Shown: in pieces, positions 23,060-35,934 of the stretch | Layout: each line of letters begins with the position of its first letter | Position numbering within the stretch: the stretch's first letter is position 1 | Source: Cycas panzhihuaensis | Lineage: Eukaryota; Cycadophyta | Length of the DNA stretch: 64,000 nt | Direction: 5' to 3' | NCBI GenBank assembly: GCA_023213395.1 | Contig: CM041465.1 | Location: 113,901,741-113,965,740, forward strand | Program-made: the position numbers and the translations under genes | Notes under the pieces: model-generated | What the model was told of the DNA's origin: nothing | Seen by the model: the letters and a program-made list of their open reading frames with translations, nothing else | Databases searched by the model: none

Positions 23060-26000
23060 TAGAATCACACATCTAGGGGTCACTAAGATCTTAATACTCT
23101 TATTAATTATGGAGATCAATAAGTGAAAGGGGTTAAGAGTATGAGAGAAGGTGAAGCTATCCTCAAAGGTCATTTACGCATTGGAACGTAGGTTCGAGGA
23201 ACCGTAACTATGAATTACCCCTCTCTCTTCTTCAAGTAACTTTCTCAATGTGAATAGGAGGAAGAAAGCATCCTTAGTTTATTATGTAGTGTGAACAAAG
23301 CTCTCCTATCCTTAGAGGAAGAGAAGAGGCACTAAATCTCCTTTTGGAAAAGGAAATAAGTGAAGAAAGGATGCCCTTTCAAAAAATGGATCAAGGGAGT
23401 AGCAAAGCAAGAATAACAACTTTAAATAGTCTATTTAGAGCCTAAGGGTTTATCCTTAGGGGCTAGGGTTTTGAGTGTTGAGAATAAAAGAAGAGGATGT
23501 TGTTATGACCAACTCCTCTTGGTTATGCTTCTTTTACTTTCCAAGGTAATGGTAATGTTGGAATGGTTTATGCATTGTCCAAGAGGTTACTCTTCGGGGT
23601 TAGGGCCTTAGTTATCAAGAAAAGTAAAGGAGGATGCTGCTATAACAAATCCCTCTTAACAAATATAAATATTCTATTTATTTATGCTTATGAAAGTAAC
23701 TAATGCCCTCCTATCCTTAGCAGCAAAGAGGAGCAAGAAGCTTCCCTCCATAAAGGGGAGTGGGAGAAAAGGGAGTGCTCCCTTTAGAAAAGGAGGTAGG
23801 AATGATGTGAAGAGATAGAATAATGGTTATTGAGAATAGTTTCTTTATGACCTAGAGGATTACCTCTAGGGGTTGGGGTTTCAGTGTCAAAATTACAAAA
23901 TGGAGGGAATGTTACGACCATCTAGTTTAAACTAGGTTATCAAATTCTTCTTAAGTTATAAGAAGAACAAGGGTGTTTCTTAAGTTTATAGTTTTTTATT
24001 TTTGTCAAGATGAGATCTAGTTTTATGAAACAATGATCATTGTATAATTCTCTAAAACAAAGTAAACATATAAATATGCATACAACTTTCTTTCTCACTC
24101 TTCCTCAATCTTTTTTTGTTTAGAGGTTAGGGATGGGATGTGATAAGAGAGTTGTGAGAGAATGTTGCCATAATCTACATCTAACTTAGTTCCTTTCCTC
24201 TTTTATCCAAAAGCATTGAGCAAAAATAAAAATACAATCTATGTTTCCTATTTATTCATGAAGGCAACTTGTAACATTTTATGAGTTTCCTTTTATATGC
24301 AACATGTATAGCTATGGAAGAGGGCATACAAATCTTTCCTTTTACAGAAGAGGAAATAGGAATATAGTTTGCCTATGTTATATTCTTCTCTATATGGGAT
24401 GCATGTGTGCAAAAAGGGGAAACCAACATGTTTTACATTTGCAATGTTCTTTTATGGAAGGAAGAGAGGAGAAGGAGAGAAGAGGAAGGGGGCTTAAAGG
24501 AGTGCAGTTCAATGACATTTGATGATGAAGCATAATCCCTCTTTATGTGCCTCCCTTGTTGATGCCTTCACTTCCTCTGGTTGTTGCAAACATTGTTAGA
24601 GATAGAGATGGGGGCTTTCTTACCTTCCCCTAAACTCCAAATGGGGCTTCCTTACCTTTCCCAATCATATAAAAATGAAAGAAAGAAAAGAAAATGAAGT
24701 AGAAATAAACTTGAGACAAAAAAACATTACCTTCATGCAATGCGTCATCTTACCTGTAAAGGAAGTCCTCCACCTATGTCACAAAGAAAGAAACCTTCTA
24801 TAAACAAAATGTACATGCATACATATATTCTCTTCTAGTGAAATATTATTAGAATATTTAGGTTTCAATTTACAATAATGAAATGAATTTAAATCTCACT
24901 TCCTAACTGAAGATCACACCATGCAACACTAGGGAGAAAAGAGGGAGAGAAGAAGAAGGGGGTCACCTTAGAATGGTGAGATCCTCTACAAAATATGGTT
25001 CCTCCTAAGTGGAAAAAAGGTACCTCATAGTTAAGTGGTGTTTTTGGGTGAGAATCTTAGAGTAGGATGAAGGAGCAAAAGGAATGTTATGTGTTTCTCT
25101 ACCAAACATTACACTAGTTAAGGTGATGGGTGGTGGGATGCTTAGAGGCTTCAAGAATAGGATTACCCTAGAAAAGGGGGGCTTTTAGAGCTAGAAATCA
25201 AGCCCAATGCCCTTCCTATGATCTCCTCTAGTTAATCAAGTCCTCTACTTACCACAAACTATTGGTTGGCAAGTAAAATGAAAGATTTTGTGAAGGATGG
25301 AGGTGTTGCCTCCAAAGTTTGTGCTAGGGAAACTTCTAAACAAGCATGTAAATGATTTTTAAACCATGAAATCACTGAAACCTATAGTAAATAATGAGAG
25401 AGATCAGATGAAATATAAGCATTTAGCAATAAAATTAGAAGAAAATAGGCTTACCCATTGGTTAAAGAGAATGTTAACATAAGTTATAGGAAACAAGCCT
25501 TTTTGGGAGAGAAATCAGTGCTTATAGAAAGGGATGGGAGTCTCCTTGGTTGCCTTGGTGGCTTTAAGGTGTCTCCTAGCCTCCGTAGAGCTAATTTCTT
25601 CCTCTTCCTACCCAAGGTCCGATTTCCTACATAAACTATATTTTTTACAAAGGGAAAGAGTGAGTTAATAAGAGAATCTTCCAAGAGTGTGAAAAACCAT
25701 AAGATACACCTCTCAAATAAGTTTGAGTTTTTATTTTCATGAGTCTGATAGAGTCACGAGACTATTAGGCTATGATCTGGGCTAGTCTTGAGGTAGGATT
25801 ATGTGTCAGATTAGTAATAAATGCCAAAACTAGACATTTTTGTCTACATTTAAGTCACTAGTAGTCACACTACAAATATACTAGTGATACCATGAATATA
25901 TTAGTAGTGTCACAAATATATTCACAGGGCATAATAATCAGAGCAGGGCAGATAGAAATCTAGGTAGGGTGACAGTAGGCTAATAGACATGGACTAAAAT

Positions 26001-26646
26001 TGATGAATGTTGATATAAGAAGATGAAACATGATAAGATGGGATGTTGAGGGACCTAAAACATAATCCTGAAGACCTATAGGTCATCCTTGGGCCATCCT
26101 ACAGATAGAAAATCATGAGAAACATGTAGGAAACATGGAAGAATGAGTCAAAACTCTACGTAACAATTAAAATCATGCATGCTAAGATATAGATAGGGCT
26201 CAACCACCTATCATTCCTATACAACACTATCAAATCCCATATGAAGTGAGCATGAAGGGGAATTTTTTCATGAAAAAAGCCTCAATAAGCCCCTTTGGTG
26301 GAAACAAGGGATACATGAAGTATGATAAGAGGAATATGTGCTATTAAAAGAGTATAAATAGGTTTAAAATCACTAATCTAGGCTATAAAAGTATGTGAGA
26401 AACCAATCACCAGGAGGAGATTTACCATAGGAGCTTAATATCACCATCTGACTAGAGTCCTAATCATCATAGGCATAAATCACACACATAAGTAAGGGAT
26501 CAAGTAAGCAACTCTAGTAGCAAGATAATCATACAACTAATACATATCTCAATGATTAAAAATGTGACAAGGTAAAAAGGAAAGAATGTATACCTAATTT
26601 TACCTGTGTGGTGTCATCCCAATCCATTCCTAAAAGTTAGGAAACA
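23060..26646 (-). repeat. 3' LTR of element D (about 3.6 kb)
   Basis: The minus-strand start TGTTTCC at 26646 follows a PPT identical in its core to that of B. The end at 23060 matches the ends of F and G (TAGAATCACACATC on the plus strand). The GGAAAGGTAAGGAAGCCCC block is at about 24640, and a degenerate U3 repeat at about 25862-25930. A TATA-like AAAATAAAAAC lies near 25730. It is longer than the other copies, and short reading frames inside it are not conserved. Confidence 0.78.
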
Positions 26647-26660
26647 CTGCCCCCTTGGTA
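26647..26660 (-). other. Polypurine tract of element D
   Basis: Minus-strand ACCAAGGGGGCAG immediately before TGTTTCC, the same as in B at 41302-41314. Confidence 0.88.
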
Positions 26661-27214
26661 GCAGAACCTTGTCGCTCAGAAGCATTAGATGATGTTGAAT
26701 GCTATCAACATAAATTCATTAATAGAAGTATATCTAAAGCTAGTGTGTCAGTGAATAAGGCGGGTAATGGGTATTGTGATGAATCGCATGGATGGGGAAC
26801 ACGTACTCCAGAGAGGAAAGGGCAACATGGCTTAGTCAAACCTCTAGGTATAGGACCCTAAGCCTGAAACACATATGAAGTAAAGGCAAGGCAACTTAGG
26901 GGATGCTAATGTTGATGCCTATGAGGGCAACATGATCCTAAGGAATAAGGCAGGATCAAAATCCTGGAGAGAGATCAAAGGAATATAAAGGAGAAAAAGA
27001 TAAGGGGTGCCTCATAATTCTAATATATAGTAAAAACTAGGTTAAAATTACAATAGAAATTGGATTATAGACGATATAGAAATTAGATTAGAAAATAGCA
27101 CCTTAGTCACCATAGTTTAACCTCATAAGTGGCTCTTTTTCAGAGGAAAAGGGATGGTAATAAGAGGAAAGTGGTTGCTAAAAGTTTTCTGAGAGGGGTC
27201 AACCTATTGGGTTG

Positions 27215-27635
27215 TTGAGGGGTCATCTAAGAGCTAGAGATGACGCTCAAGAATAAGGCAAACTAGGCCATCTGATTTGGCATTCTGATCACGAGAGATA
27301 TGTTGGATGTCTACCAAAGGGAAGGAAGACAAGAGAGACTTGGCAATTGAAGCAAGGGATCTTAATCAAGGGTAAAGAAATCAGTAATCTTGAGTTAATT
27401 TTGACACTACAACCTTAGAATCATAAAAGAGAATAATAAGACCATGATAGAAGTGAAGTGCATTAGTGGGGGCCTTGATGACAATAGTATATTCCACTTC
27501 ATTGTTTATGGCCTTGGGCAAAAAGACCCCAGAATATATGAGATCATACCCGATAGGATCATATATGATCCAAGTGGCTATAGAAGGTCCTACGTTTCCA
27601 TGACTACCTCCATCAATATAGATAAGGAGAACCAT
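27215..27635 (-). pseudogene. RNase H frame of element D
   Basis: Start codon at 27635: MVLLIYIDGGSHGN, with the first catalytic aspartate present. IIYDPIG, then INNEVEYTIVIKA (second acidic residue), and LFYDSKVVVSKL near 27400 (third) follow. After a stop near 27381 the remainder keeps HISRDQNAKSDGL near 27290, where the last acidic residue is still D. It is a short, single-domain frame with its own ATG, downstream of the integrase position. GGSHGN and NN.VEY place it with the additional RNase H type of Tat elements. A stop and a frameshift disable it. Confidence 0.85.
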
Positions 27636-29100
27636 GACAAACAGAAAAATAATTAGTCAAGGTGAAGGTAAATGGAGAGTAAAAAGGGTAGGAAGAATGA
27701 TGTGTCTAATGATCGTAATTACTCAAAGGGTTATCTGTGAAAGAATAAGAGAGCTCTATGGTTAGGCTGCTAGGCTCGTGGAGGGCCCATCATACATAAA
27801 GGAAGAAGTAATTAGCAAAACTAAGCTCATCATTAAGGTTTGGAGTTAGAAGAGGTCAATATAAGACCTAACTAAGGGGACAGATCCCAATGGGAGCAAA
27901 ATAGGTCAGAATTGACATGAAAAATAGGTCTAATGCACTAAAACAAGATCATGGAGTATAAACATTGGAAAGTTTCAGAGCAAGCTAAAAAGGAGTCTAA
28001 AAGGGACCTTTAGGAGCCTAAAAAGGATGCCATACAGACACATGAAAGTGAGGAAAAATGGCACTTAGGAGCAAAAATGGATCAGAACCTAGAACAAAAA
28101 AGGATAAGCTTAAAATGATGGTCCCAATGGCTCTATTAGAAAGGGAAAAGGATGTAGTTCCTCAGATGGCTTCATGAATAAAAAGAGGATAAGGGAGAGT
28201 GAGGTTTGAACTTAATAGAGGCATAGGAGGAGCCTCAAGGTGAGCTTGGTCCCCAAGTGAGAGAGGAGAGCAACTTGAGGGAGACACACCATGATGATGT
28301 TATACTCTCATGAGGCCATTGTATCATAGATTCTAGTGATAAGAAAGCTTTGGACCTATAGGGGGATCCATACCACCACATATATATGATTGTGCATCCC
28401 CATATAAGGATTCTAGCTTCATAAGACAAGTTGTGCTAATAAAATTTGTATTGTTTTAGATGATGATGTATATATAAAAATGGGGGCCACATTGATACCC
28501 CATTTTGATACATAGTTGAATTATTTGATTATTGATGTATATATATGCATAGATGCATGATAGATACATAGATGAGGATTGGTTTTAGTTTATTATGGAT
28601 GACATTATATATTCTCTTTATATGGTATAACAATCACACTAGCCATACATGACCACCTCTATATGTTAGCTAGTCTCACATAACCTTAAAGAGAGGGGAT
28701 CATGCTTTCCTCAGAAGGAAAGTAGAGATCCAAAAGAAAAAGAGAATAAGAATGGGTACAGATACCCTAAGAGTAGCAAGAGGAGATAGGGTCTATCTCT
28801 AGGGTCCCAACAACTCATGCTCAAAAGTAGGTAAAGTTGCTTCCCAAAGAAGGAGCCAAACATGAGTCATGGAGACATGCCTTTGTTACAACATGTTTAT
28901 TGCCACTCATAAACAAAAAAAAGGGCTTCGCCAATTATGGATATGGATGACATCTTTAGAAAGGAGTATAGCCATCTTTCCAATGCATGGAGCCATTAAA
29001 AGCTCAAATGCACATTGTTCCCCTAGTGAGGGTCATCAACGTTGCATTTGAAAGGGCAGTTTAGGCCCATTTTAAAGTGAAAAGAATCCATTAAAGTAGG
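27636..29100 (-). other. Element D spacer between protease part and RNase H
   Basis: Non-coding. Bases 28235-28430 match B 37200-37470 and A 240-340; 28440-28700 matches the TATATACATC-rich stretch of B near 37080-37200. Short frames here (for example 28235-28429) are shadows of this repeat. Around 28870-29100 the homology passes from post-integrase to post-protease sequence. Confidence 0.55.
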
Positions 29101-29419
29101 CCTAACATAGTTGGGCCTACGAGTAAGAAGAGTTTGGGCAGAACCAACCTAACACAAGGAACTCAATACATGATGGATCATATGGGAAGGTTACGTATGG
29201 GCACAATATACTCTAGTCTTGGATGAAGATCTAGGGTATGAGGGTGAGGCACTCTTATGAGTGGCACATCAGTGTGTATACCTACAAGAAGACATTTGCA
29301 CAAAGTAGGAAGATGAGGGGAGTGGTCAGTTCAAGGCTAGCAACTTAGAAGACATTGAAGATTCAATGTGAGAGGGAAGGTCTGTGTGGGATGGCTTCCT
29401 AAACATGTAAGAGATCAGA

Positions 29420-30060
29420 GCAACATGTTGACGAGGAGGCTCATGGTCATCAACACCTGACTCAGGGTCACTCATGATGTCTAGGTAGCCATGGCTACCT
29501 ATACTAATAAGTGTGAACCTAACTAGATTAGGTTCATGTTGAGATAGGGATTCATCCTAGTGGGACTGAGCCCCCTGAAAAAGATTCCCCAAGGAGGGGA
29601 TAACATCATCAAGATCACTATCTTTGGCATCAAATACAATATCGTAAGTGGGATTAGAAGTATAAGAGGTAGTGACTCACAGGTGACAATCTTAACTTGT
29701 CCTTTATGGACAAACTTAAGTTGCCCCCAACATGAGGAACAAATAGCTCCCATTTAATTAAGCCATGGTTGACCTAATAGGAGGTTATACTCAACATTAA
29801 TATTGAGCACAATGATATCTATGGAAATAGTCTTCCCTCCTAATATGAGTGAGAGGGTGATTGTCCCCAAAGGAGACATCTTACTTCCATCATATCCTTG
29901 GCATTTCCAAGGGATAAACTCAAGGGCCAATATGTCAAACTCCTTAAGCATGCGTACAGTCATAATATTAACTAAGGAACCATTATCTACGATAGTCCTC
30001 TTTATGGTAAAATCAAGGGTTTCAATAGAAATGATAAATGAGTAGTGCCAAAATTTTTCT
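29420..30060 (-). pseudogene. Protease of element D
   Basis: Aspartic protease region that would cut the Gag-Pol chain. On the minus strand: LALEFIPWKCQGYDGS near 29910, SPLGTITLSL, then IIVLNINVEYNLLLGQPWLN at 29800, and GAICSSCWGQLKFVHKGQVK at 29750. The LG.PWL motif with the following LKF segment is typical of Tat and Athila type elements. The catalytic triad itself falls in a disrupted stretch before 29963. Bases 29420-29520 hold the acidic post-protease linker. It is non-functional. Confidence 0.8.
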
Positions 30061-31571
30061 CATACACTAGGAGATGGGAGATCTAAAGGATCAAATGAGA
30101 CGATAAGGGGTCCATGGGAGGTGGTACCTATTACATGGACAGGAGCATCTTATTGACCAAGAGCTTACAAAAGAAGAGTTCATTGCTTAGGGAAACTTTG
30201 CAAGACGTCCATCATGGACATTCCCATGGCTATAGTATGGAGTTCAACAATGACTGAGAAGGGCTTCCCCTTTTTTATAGGTTGGGGAAGTGCCCTTCAG
30301 AAATCATAACATCTAGGACAGACAGGAATAATCTTGGGGATTACGGGGATCTCCATGGGTAGATTATCTAAAGGAGGGTTTTCTAGGAGGTGGAGGCTTC
30401 AATAACCTCCCTAGCTACTTAAGATATTATAACTAGGTATGAGGGGGTAGTGTTAAGCATTTGGATGATTCTCTTCCCCTTGTTTTAGGATTGAGAGGAA
30501 GAGGATGGTTGAGAATGGAGGCTCAGGGTTGAGGATGGTTCCCTTGCATATTTCTACTTTATTTGATCAAGAGGTGGGTTGGGGGATCATCCCCTATTCT
30601 CTACCCTTCTATTATGGGCAGAGTGATTACATTACAGAGCGAGCTTGAGATGCTACATCTAACACCATGAATCATTTTGGAGGCATTCTCCATAGATAGA
30701 ACACTATTTCTTCTTAGGGGGAGGGCATGCCTTCCTCCCTTAAGAAGTTTAGGCATTTCCACCTTTAGGTGGTCTAGTTTGAGATGCGTGATGGATGGGT
30801 CTATGGGTATCAAAAGAGAGTTGAGATGGTTGGAGCTTTAGATCCTTCATCATACATTCAAATGAACATATAGTTAAGGTCAAAGGGTCCAAGGTCCTAC
30901 CAATTGTGTTAGTAGGGGGTCTTAAAGGCTATTGGGGGCTTTGATCACATGATAGATGGGGTGCCTTGTGTCATTGCAATGACCTAAGAGGCTTCTTGAG
31001 ACCTACCTGGATCTCAATGGTCTCAAGTTCTAAGCACTTTGCTATGGTAGAATCACATGTTATCACCTCCATCTTGAGGACTTTGACATGGACTTTGGGT
31101 CAAACAACATTCATGAGGATATCCCTCTTCAACTCTTTAAGTAGTGTATCCTTCGTAGAGTGGAGAAGGTCATGAAAATGCCTGATAAAGTCGCAATTAA
31201 TCTCATTATGACCTTATTTGAGAGAGAGAGGGATTTAATGCCACTCTTGAAGGGGTGAGCTATGTCAAAATAATTAATGAACTCATCCACAAGTTATTGG
31301 AAAGAATGGATGGAGTGAGCAAAGAGATGAATAATATTTCAAGGTGTCTCCTTGTAAAGAATGTGGAAACAACTTCCTGAGGATGTGATCATAGGACCAA
31401 TAGTCTATGCATGCCACAGTGAAGCTCCTGACATGCTTAGTTGGGTCTTATGATGAGGTACCATCAAATATAGGCACCTCAGGAGGGTGAGGTAGCAGGT
31501 TGGTTTTAAGAGCCTTAATTAAGAGTGGGGTTGACCTATAGTCAATGAAGGGATGGATCCCTAGTTGAGCC
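30061..31571 (-). pseudogene. Gag of element D, second part
   Basis: Retroelement gag, the particle protein. On the minus strand from 31571: IHPFIDYRSTPLLIKALKTN followed by PHPPEVPIFDGTSS, the start of the capsid domain as in B at about 45420-45530. The capsid region runs to about 30900, and a low-complexity part follows to about 30100. Several stops and frameshifts are present. Element I was inserted at 31571; the upstream part resumes at 35935. Confidence 0.8.
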
Positions 31572-31804
31572 TGTTGGAATATTAGTAATGCACATTTGTT
31601 TTGTCCCATATACAAGTGGATCCCACTCTTTCTATTTTGAAATGTATTATAAATACACAACATAGTGTATCATATGATATATCATTTTTGTAAGGATGTT
31701 TTGTTAATATAATTAAGGTACCTTAAGGGTACCATTCAATCCTGAGGAGGTGTTTGTTCTATTTGTGAATATTATTATCTTATTGCAAGTTATGTTTTCT
31801 AACA
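31572..31804 (+). repeat. 5' LTR of element I
   Basis: TGTTGGAATATT ... TCTAACA, with a TATA box TATAAATA at 31648-31655. Confidence 0.95.
31648..31655 (+). promoter_or_regulatory. TATA box of element I
   Basis: TATAAATA, identical in the 3' LTR at the same offset (about 35778-35785). It should drive the element RNA. Confidence 0.75.
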
Positions 31805-31816
31805 TGGTATCGGAGC
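31805..31816 (+). other. Primer-binding site of element I
   Basis: TGGTATCGGAGC directly after the LTR end; one base from the standard copia site. Confidence 0.93.
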
Positions 31817-34560
31817 AAAGGTAAAGTAAGCTTAAGCGAGGTGAAACCCTAATTCTATTTGCATGTGAGGAGGTATCTCCATAAAGCTATTGATGCTCAT
31901 TTTCGTTTGATGATACCACTGAGTTTGTGTGCCCTAAAGACATTTGCTAGCCCTCTATTATCAGTGAAAGAGTGCAGAACCCCAACAGAACTAGTTGCAA
32001 AGCCACAAGTAATTATTATAGATAATATATTAAAGGTATGCCCACCGATTTGATAATTTAAGATTTGAATAAGCTATATGATATATTCTACCACTCTCTA
32101 TTGTTGTATTTGCATATACCCTATGTATACACTATCAATCTTGCCCTATAGAGAATAGCACTACAGCCTGAGTGATATATTTTTTTTAGCCTGAGTGATA
32201 TATTTTGTAGTTTCCTTGATATATTATGTTATGTGTAGCTTTTGTAGCCATTTGATATATATAGTGTCACCCATGAATATATCTATAGTTTGCACATGAT
32301 ATATTTTTGAAATCACCCTAGTTTTTTATGTGATGATATCATTGACATCGTCTATCTATATTGAAATAGTAGCAGCCACTGATTGATCCTTGCGTGATAA
32401 TTGATTTTATCTACATGACCTGTGCATTATATTAAATGACCTCAGCCATTGTTTATTCTATTCACTATCGTAAATATACCCTCTACATCTATGTTTTCAT
32501 GTGTTGCATATTCTTGATGAGCGATGATTTATTATATTCACCTATGCACTCCTGGAATGAAATAGAAGCTTAATTAATCATTGGTTAGTTGAATTCTGAA
32601 GTGAAACGATGTTGCATGAGCTTCTAGTAATGAAACCATGTTTCATCATATATTTTATGTATTAATACTTATCACCCATGCATAATATAATCACCCACAT
32701 GTGATAATATTATGTGAAGAAACTTTTGTGAGGGTATGAGGAAGACGATTACCCTTCTAAATATTTGAAGGTGTATGTCATACAGTTGTTAGCCCAGAAG
32801 CTTTACACATCAAAGATTCATAAGGAATGAAGCACAGAGGTGTTATTCTAATAGATGCTTAATGAATTAAAACTCGAACATATTTGTCTGAACCTAATCC
32901 ATCCCTGCCTAAGTCTTTTAGGGACTCATGATGCTATTCTGGTTATTATTAGAATTGTAAATCTTATTGTTAAAGTAGTGTTGGATATAGATCCAGTCTA
33001 TTGTATTTTTCTTGGCTATATTATGAGTTGGGCACCATTGAAATGAACATGGATTTATTACTTGTAGTCTAATGGGTTGCTAGGTAGATCTGGGTTAACT
33101 TATATAGTGGGTTCCATGACAATGTGTTACCCATATTTAGTCATCAATAGTTGTAATATTGAGGGATCCACATGAGGAATGAAAGCAATAATGGTTGGCA
33201 TTCATGTAGTTCTTCTGGGAGCTTTGTTTCTCTTAAATAGTGGCTTAATTTAAGAGATTCGACTTCATCCCTAAAGGAAGTATAAGGTAATATTCAGACT
33301 CCAATGGAATGAAGAAGAGAAATCCTTGCAATGCCCATAGAGGAGACATCCATGCACCGAGCCGTGATGATAATTATATCACCGTAATCTATCCATTGAT
33401 GTTTTTTATTTTGCCATATGAATATTTCATCACCTAGATTAATGTTCATATTATGATCATTATGTGATATATTCGACATCATATTTCATCACATTATTAA
33501 TCACCATATGAATAATTTAATCACCACCATTTTGCTTTTTGATAGACACTACACATTTGATGAAGTCACCCAATGTTAATGTTGACTACATCATAAAAAT
33601 TTATCATCATGTATTGATATGTTTTTCATATATAGAAGATGCCATATCAATGAAGTTGTATGAGATATATTGGTATATTTCAAGTCATCCATATATTTAT
33701 CACTAATTATTCATTGATATATTGTTTATCAATGTTGCATTGATCACCATTCTTTAAAGTTTATTTTTGGTTTATATCTATTGAAGTCCTTTATTATAAA
33801 GTTCCTTTTTAAAGTCATAAGACATTTTTATAGGTGAGTGTATATAAAGTCTATAAATATTTGATCTTGGTAATATAAGATGTGTCTTGGTGATTCATTA
33901 TCAATTTGAGGTGGTGATATTTAATATTGGCATAAGTTGGGTAATGTTGATAGTATAAAGTGATATGAGGGAGTACTTTGATGACACAAGGTATGCTTGA
34001 GAGGTGAAGCTTGAAAGCTATTGAGGTTACATGACAAGACTGAGCATTTGTTGAACATGTTTAAGGGCAAGATTAGACATATTTGATGGTGTGTTTTTAA
34101 TTAACTTAACAGACAAAGTTGAGGGTATGACATTGGCAAGATAGAGCAAGAGAAGGGAAATTAGAAGGCTTGTTTATGGGCAACTATTATTGCAAATTGA
34201 TAAGAGGTCAAGTTATTTGATGGAGTTATTTGAAATGTAAGAAAGCAAGCAAATTATTGAGTGGTGTAGATCATTGCATACGAATATAGTTTATTCATTG
34301 GTAATATTATGGCATGAATTATGTTTTGGATAATTGAGTGTAGTGTGGTGTGTCTTAGCAATTTAATAGTGACATATGGCATGTATGATCATTGTGAAAG
34401 TTATGAGGCATTGATTTGATGATGGTTCAGATACTCGTTAACTATTTTGCAATATAAGAGATGGACAAGATGATTATATGATGATGAAGTCAGTGATGTG
34501 AGAAACATGAGACATGAGAAAATTTGTTGAGATTAATTAATGGGCATCTTACTAATGTTA
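31817..34560 (+). other. Long AT-rich leader of element I
   Basis: About 2.7 kb without a recognisable gene. The motif TGATATAT, or GATATAT, occurs many times, dense at about 32080-32310 and 33460-33740. A 20-base duplication (AGCCTGAGTGATATATTTT) lies at about 32166-32205. Confidence 0.6.
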
Positions 34561-34567
34561 GGTAATC

Positions 34568-35640
34568 TTGTTGATTAAAAAAGGGACATTGTTTGGAGGT
34601 ACACTTACAATCATAGAGGAGAATGATGTGATCATGTATGTTCATGAAACAAACGAATATTACTTAAGGGATTCATTTCTTCTAATACCTAAGTGTACTG
34701 GAGAAAATTATTTCTTTTGGATGATTAAAATGAGATGTTTTTTCATAGATATAGGTTTGTGGAGGCTTATATATCCCTAAGGATGAAGAAGAAAAGGAAA
34801 TGCTTGAGAAGAAAGATAAAAAGACATTCATCATGATTCTTGCTGCATGAAATAAGGTTGATCTTCATTCCGCATATCACTTCATCATTCCTAAGATTCA
34901 ATATGCAAGTACTACTAAGGAAGCTTGGAATTTGTTAAGGGATGTATTTGAACAAACTCCTAAAAAGATATAATGAATGATTGAAAATGCAAATGAGGTT
35001 AATGATGGTTATGATATAGGTAAAGCAACTGAAGAAAATATTATCTACATTCATGAAATGGTATATCAAGATGAAGAATGTTTGAATATTGATGAAACCA
35101 CTACTGGACATATGATTGAATGTATTGTTGAGACTACAACTGCTATTGAAGATGTTGAGAGTGATGAATCGATAAAGGTTTATTTAGATGACATTATTAT
35201 TTTAAGGGAAATTGAATATGAATCTAATGGTCCTATAAAGGATGAGTCTTGTACTGATGATATTCTTACTTTAAGTATTGATTCAAATTCAAAGAGTGTA
35301 GAAGTCAATTTTGCTTAAAATGTTACTATTGCACATGGTGATCAAGAATTTATATAGGATAATGATGACAAGCAAGTTGTATTTGAAGATGGTTACTTAC
35401 AAGATCCACATCAAAATAAGACTAGATCAACTACAATGAAGAATCAGGATTTGCACTTACTAGAGCTGCTACAACAAAGTTATCACTATAGGATTGAAAA
35501 CATAAATCAAGTTGAAGACATCATCCTATAAAGGCATCAATACATAATTGAAGATGAAAATTAAGATAAAGACATCATTCTATAGCAAAGAAATTACTAC
35601 AAGATTGAAGATAAGGATGAAGTTGAAAACATCATCTTCA
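34568..35640 (+). pseudogene. Gag-like gene of element I
   Basis: Copia-type gag. IPKCTGENYFFWMIKMRCFF near 34690 is the usual opening (PK.TGENY.FW..KM). After a frameshift near 34780, FIIPKIQYASTTKEAWNLL and VFEQTPKKI follow near 34890-34970, matching the UBN2 type gag core. An open stretch of 113 codons (34977-35318) is acidic. After its stop come three imperfect repeats of about 18 residues (YRIENINQVEDIIL, IEDEN.DKDIIL, YKIEDKDEVENIIF) at 35474-35640. No zinc knuckle is seen. It is broken by at least two stops. Confidence 0.78.
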
Positions 35641-35689
35641 AGACATTTCTAATGACAAGGTATTGTAAATATAAATGACCTAAATGTTT

Positions 35690-35701
35690 ATTAAGGGGGA
35701 G
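35690..35701 (+). other. Polypurine tract of element I
   Basis: TTAAGGGGGAG directly before TGTTGG. Confidence 0.88.
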
Positions 35702-35934
35702 TGTTGGAATATTAGTAATGCACAATTGTTTTGTCTCACATGCAAGTGGGTCCCACTCTCGCTATCTTGACATGTATTATAAATACACAACATAGTGTAT
35801 CATATGATATATCATTTTTGTAAGGATATTTTATTAATATAATTGAGGTACCTTAAGGGTATCATTCGATCCTAAGAAGGTGTTTATTCTATTTATGAAT
35901 ATTATTATCTTATTACAGGTTATGTTTTCTAACA
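35702..35934 (+). repeat. 3' LTR of element I
   Basis: 233 bp, pairing with 31572-31804. Confidence 0.95.

Larger units (their letters stand above)
31572..35934 (+). mobile_element. Element I: two-LTR element with gag only
   Basis: Two 233-bp LTRs of equal length (about 20 differences by eye, nearly all transitions) frame 3.9 kb. A Met-type primer site directly follows the 5' LTR and a PPT (ATTAAGGGGGAG) precedes the 3' LTR. Only a copia gag-like region is present; no protease, integrase or RT motif was found in either frame. It is therefore a non-autonomous copia-type element of the gag-only kind. It lies inside the gag of D; flanks GAGCC and GAGAT share only three of five bases. Confidence 0.9.

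Noticed and set aside
26655-26861. 68-codon plus-strand frame next to the D PPT
   Set aside because: It is antisense to the stretch between RNase H and PPT and is not conserved in B.
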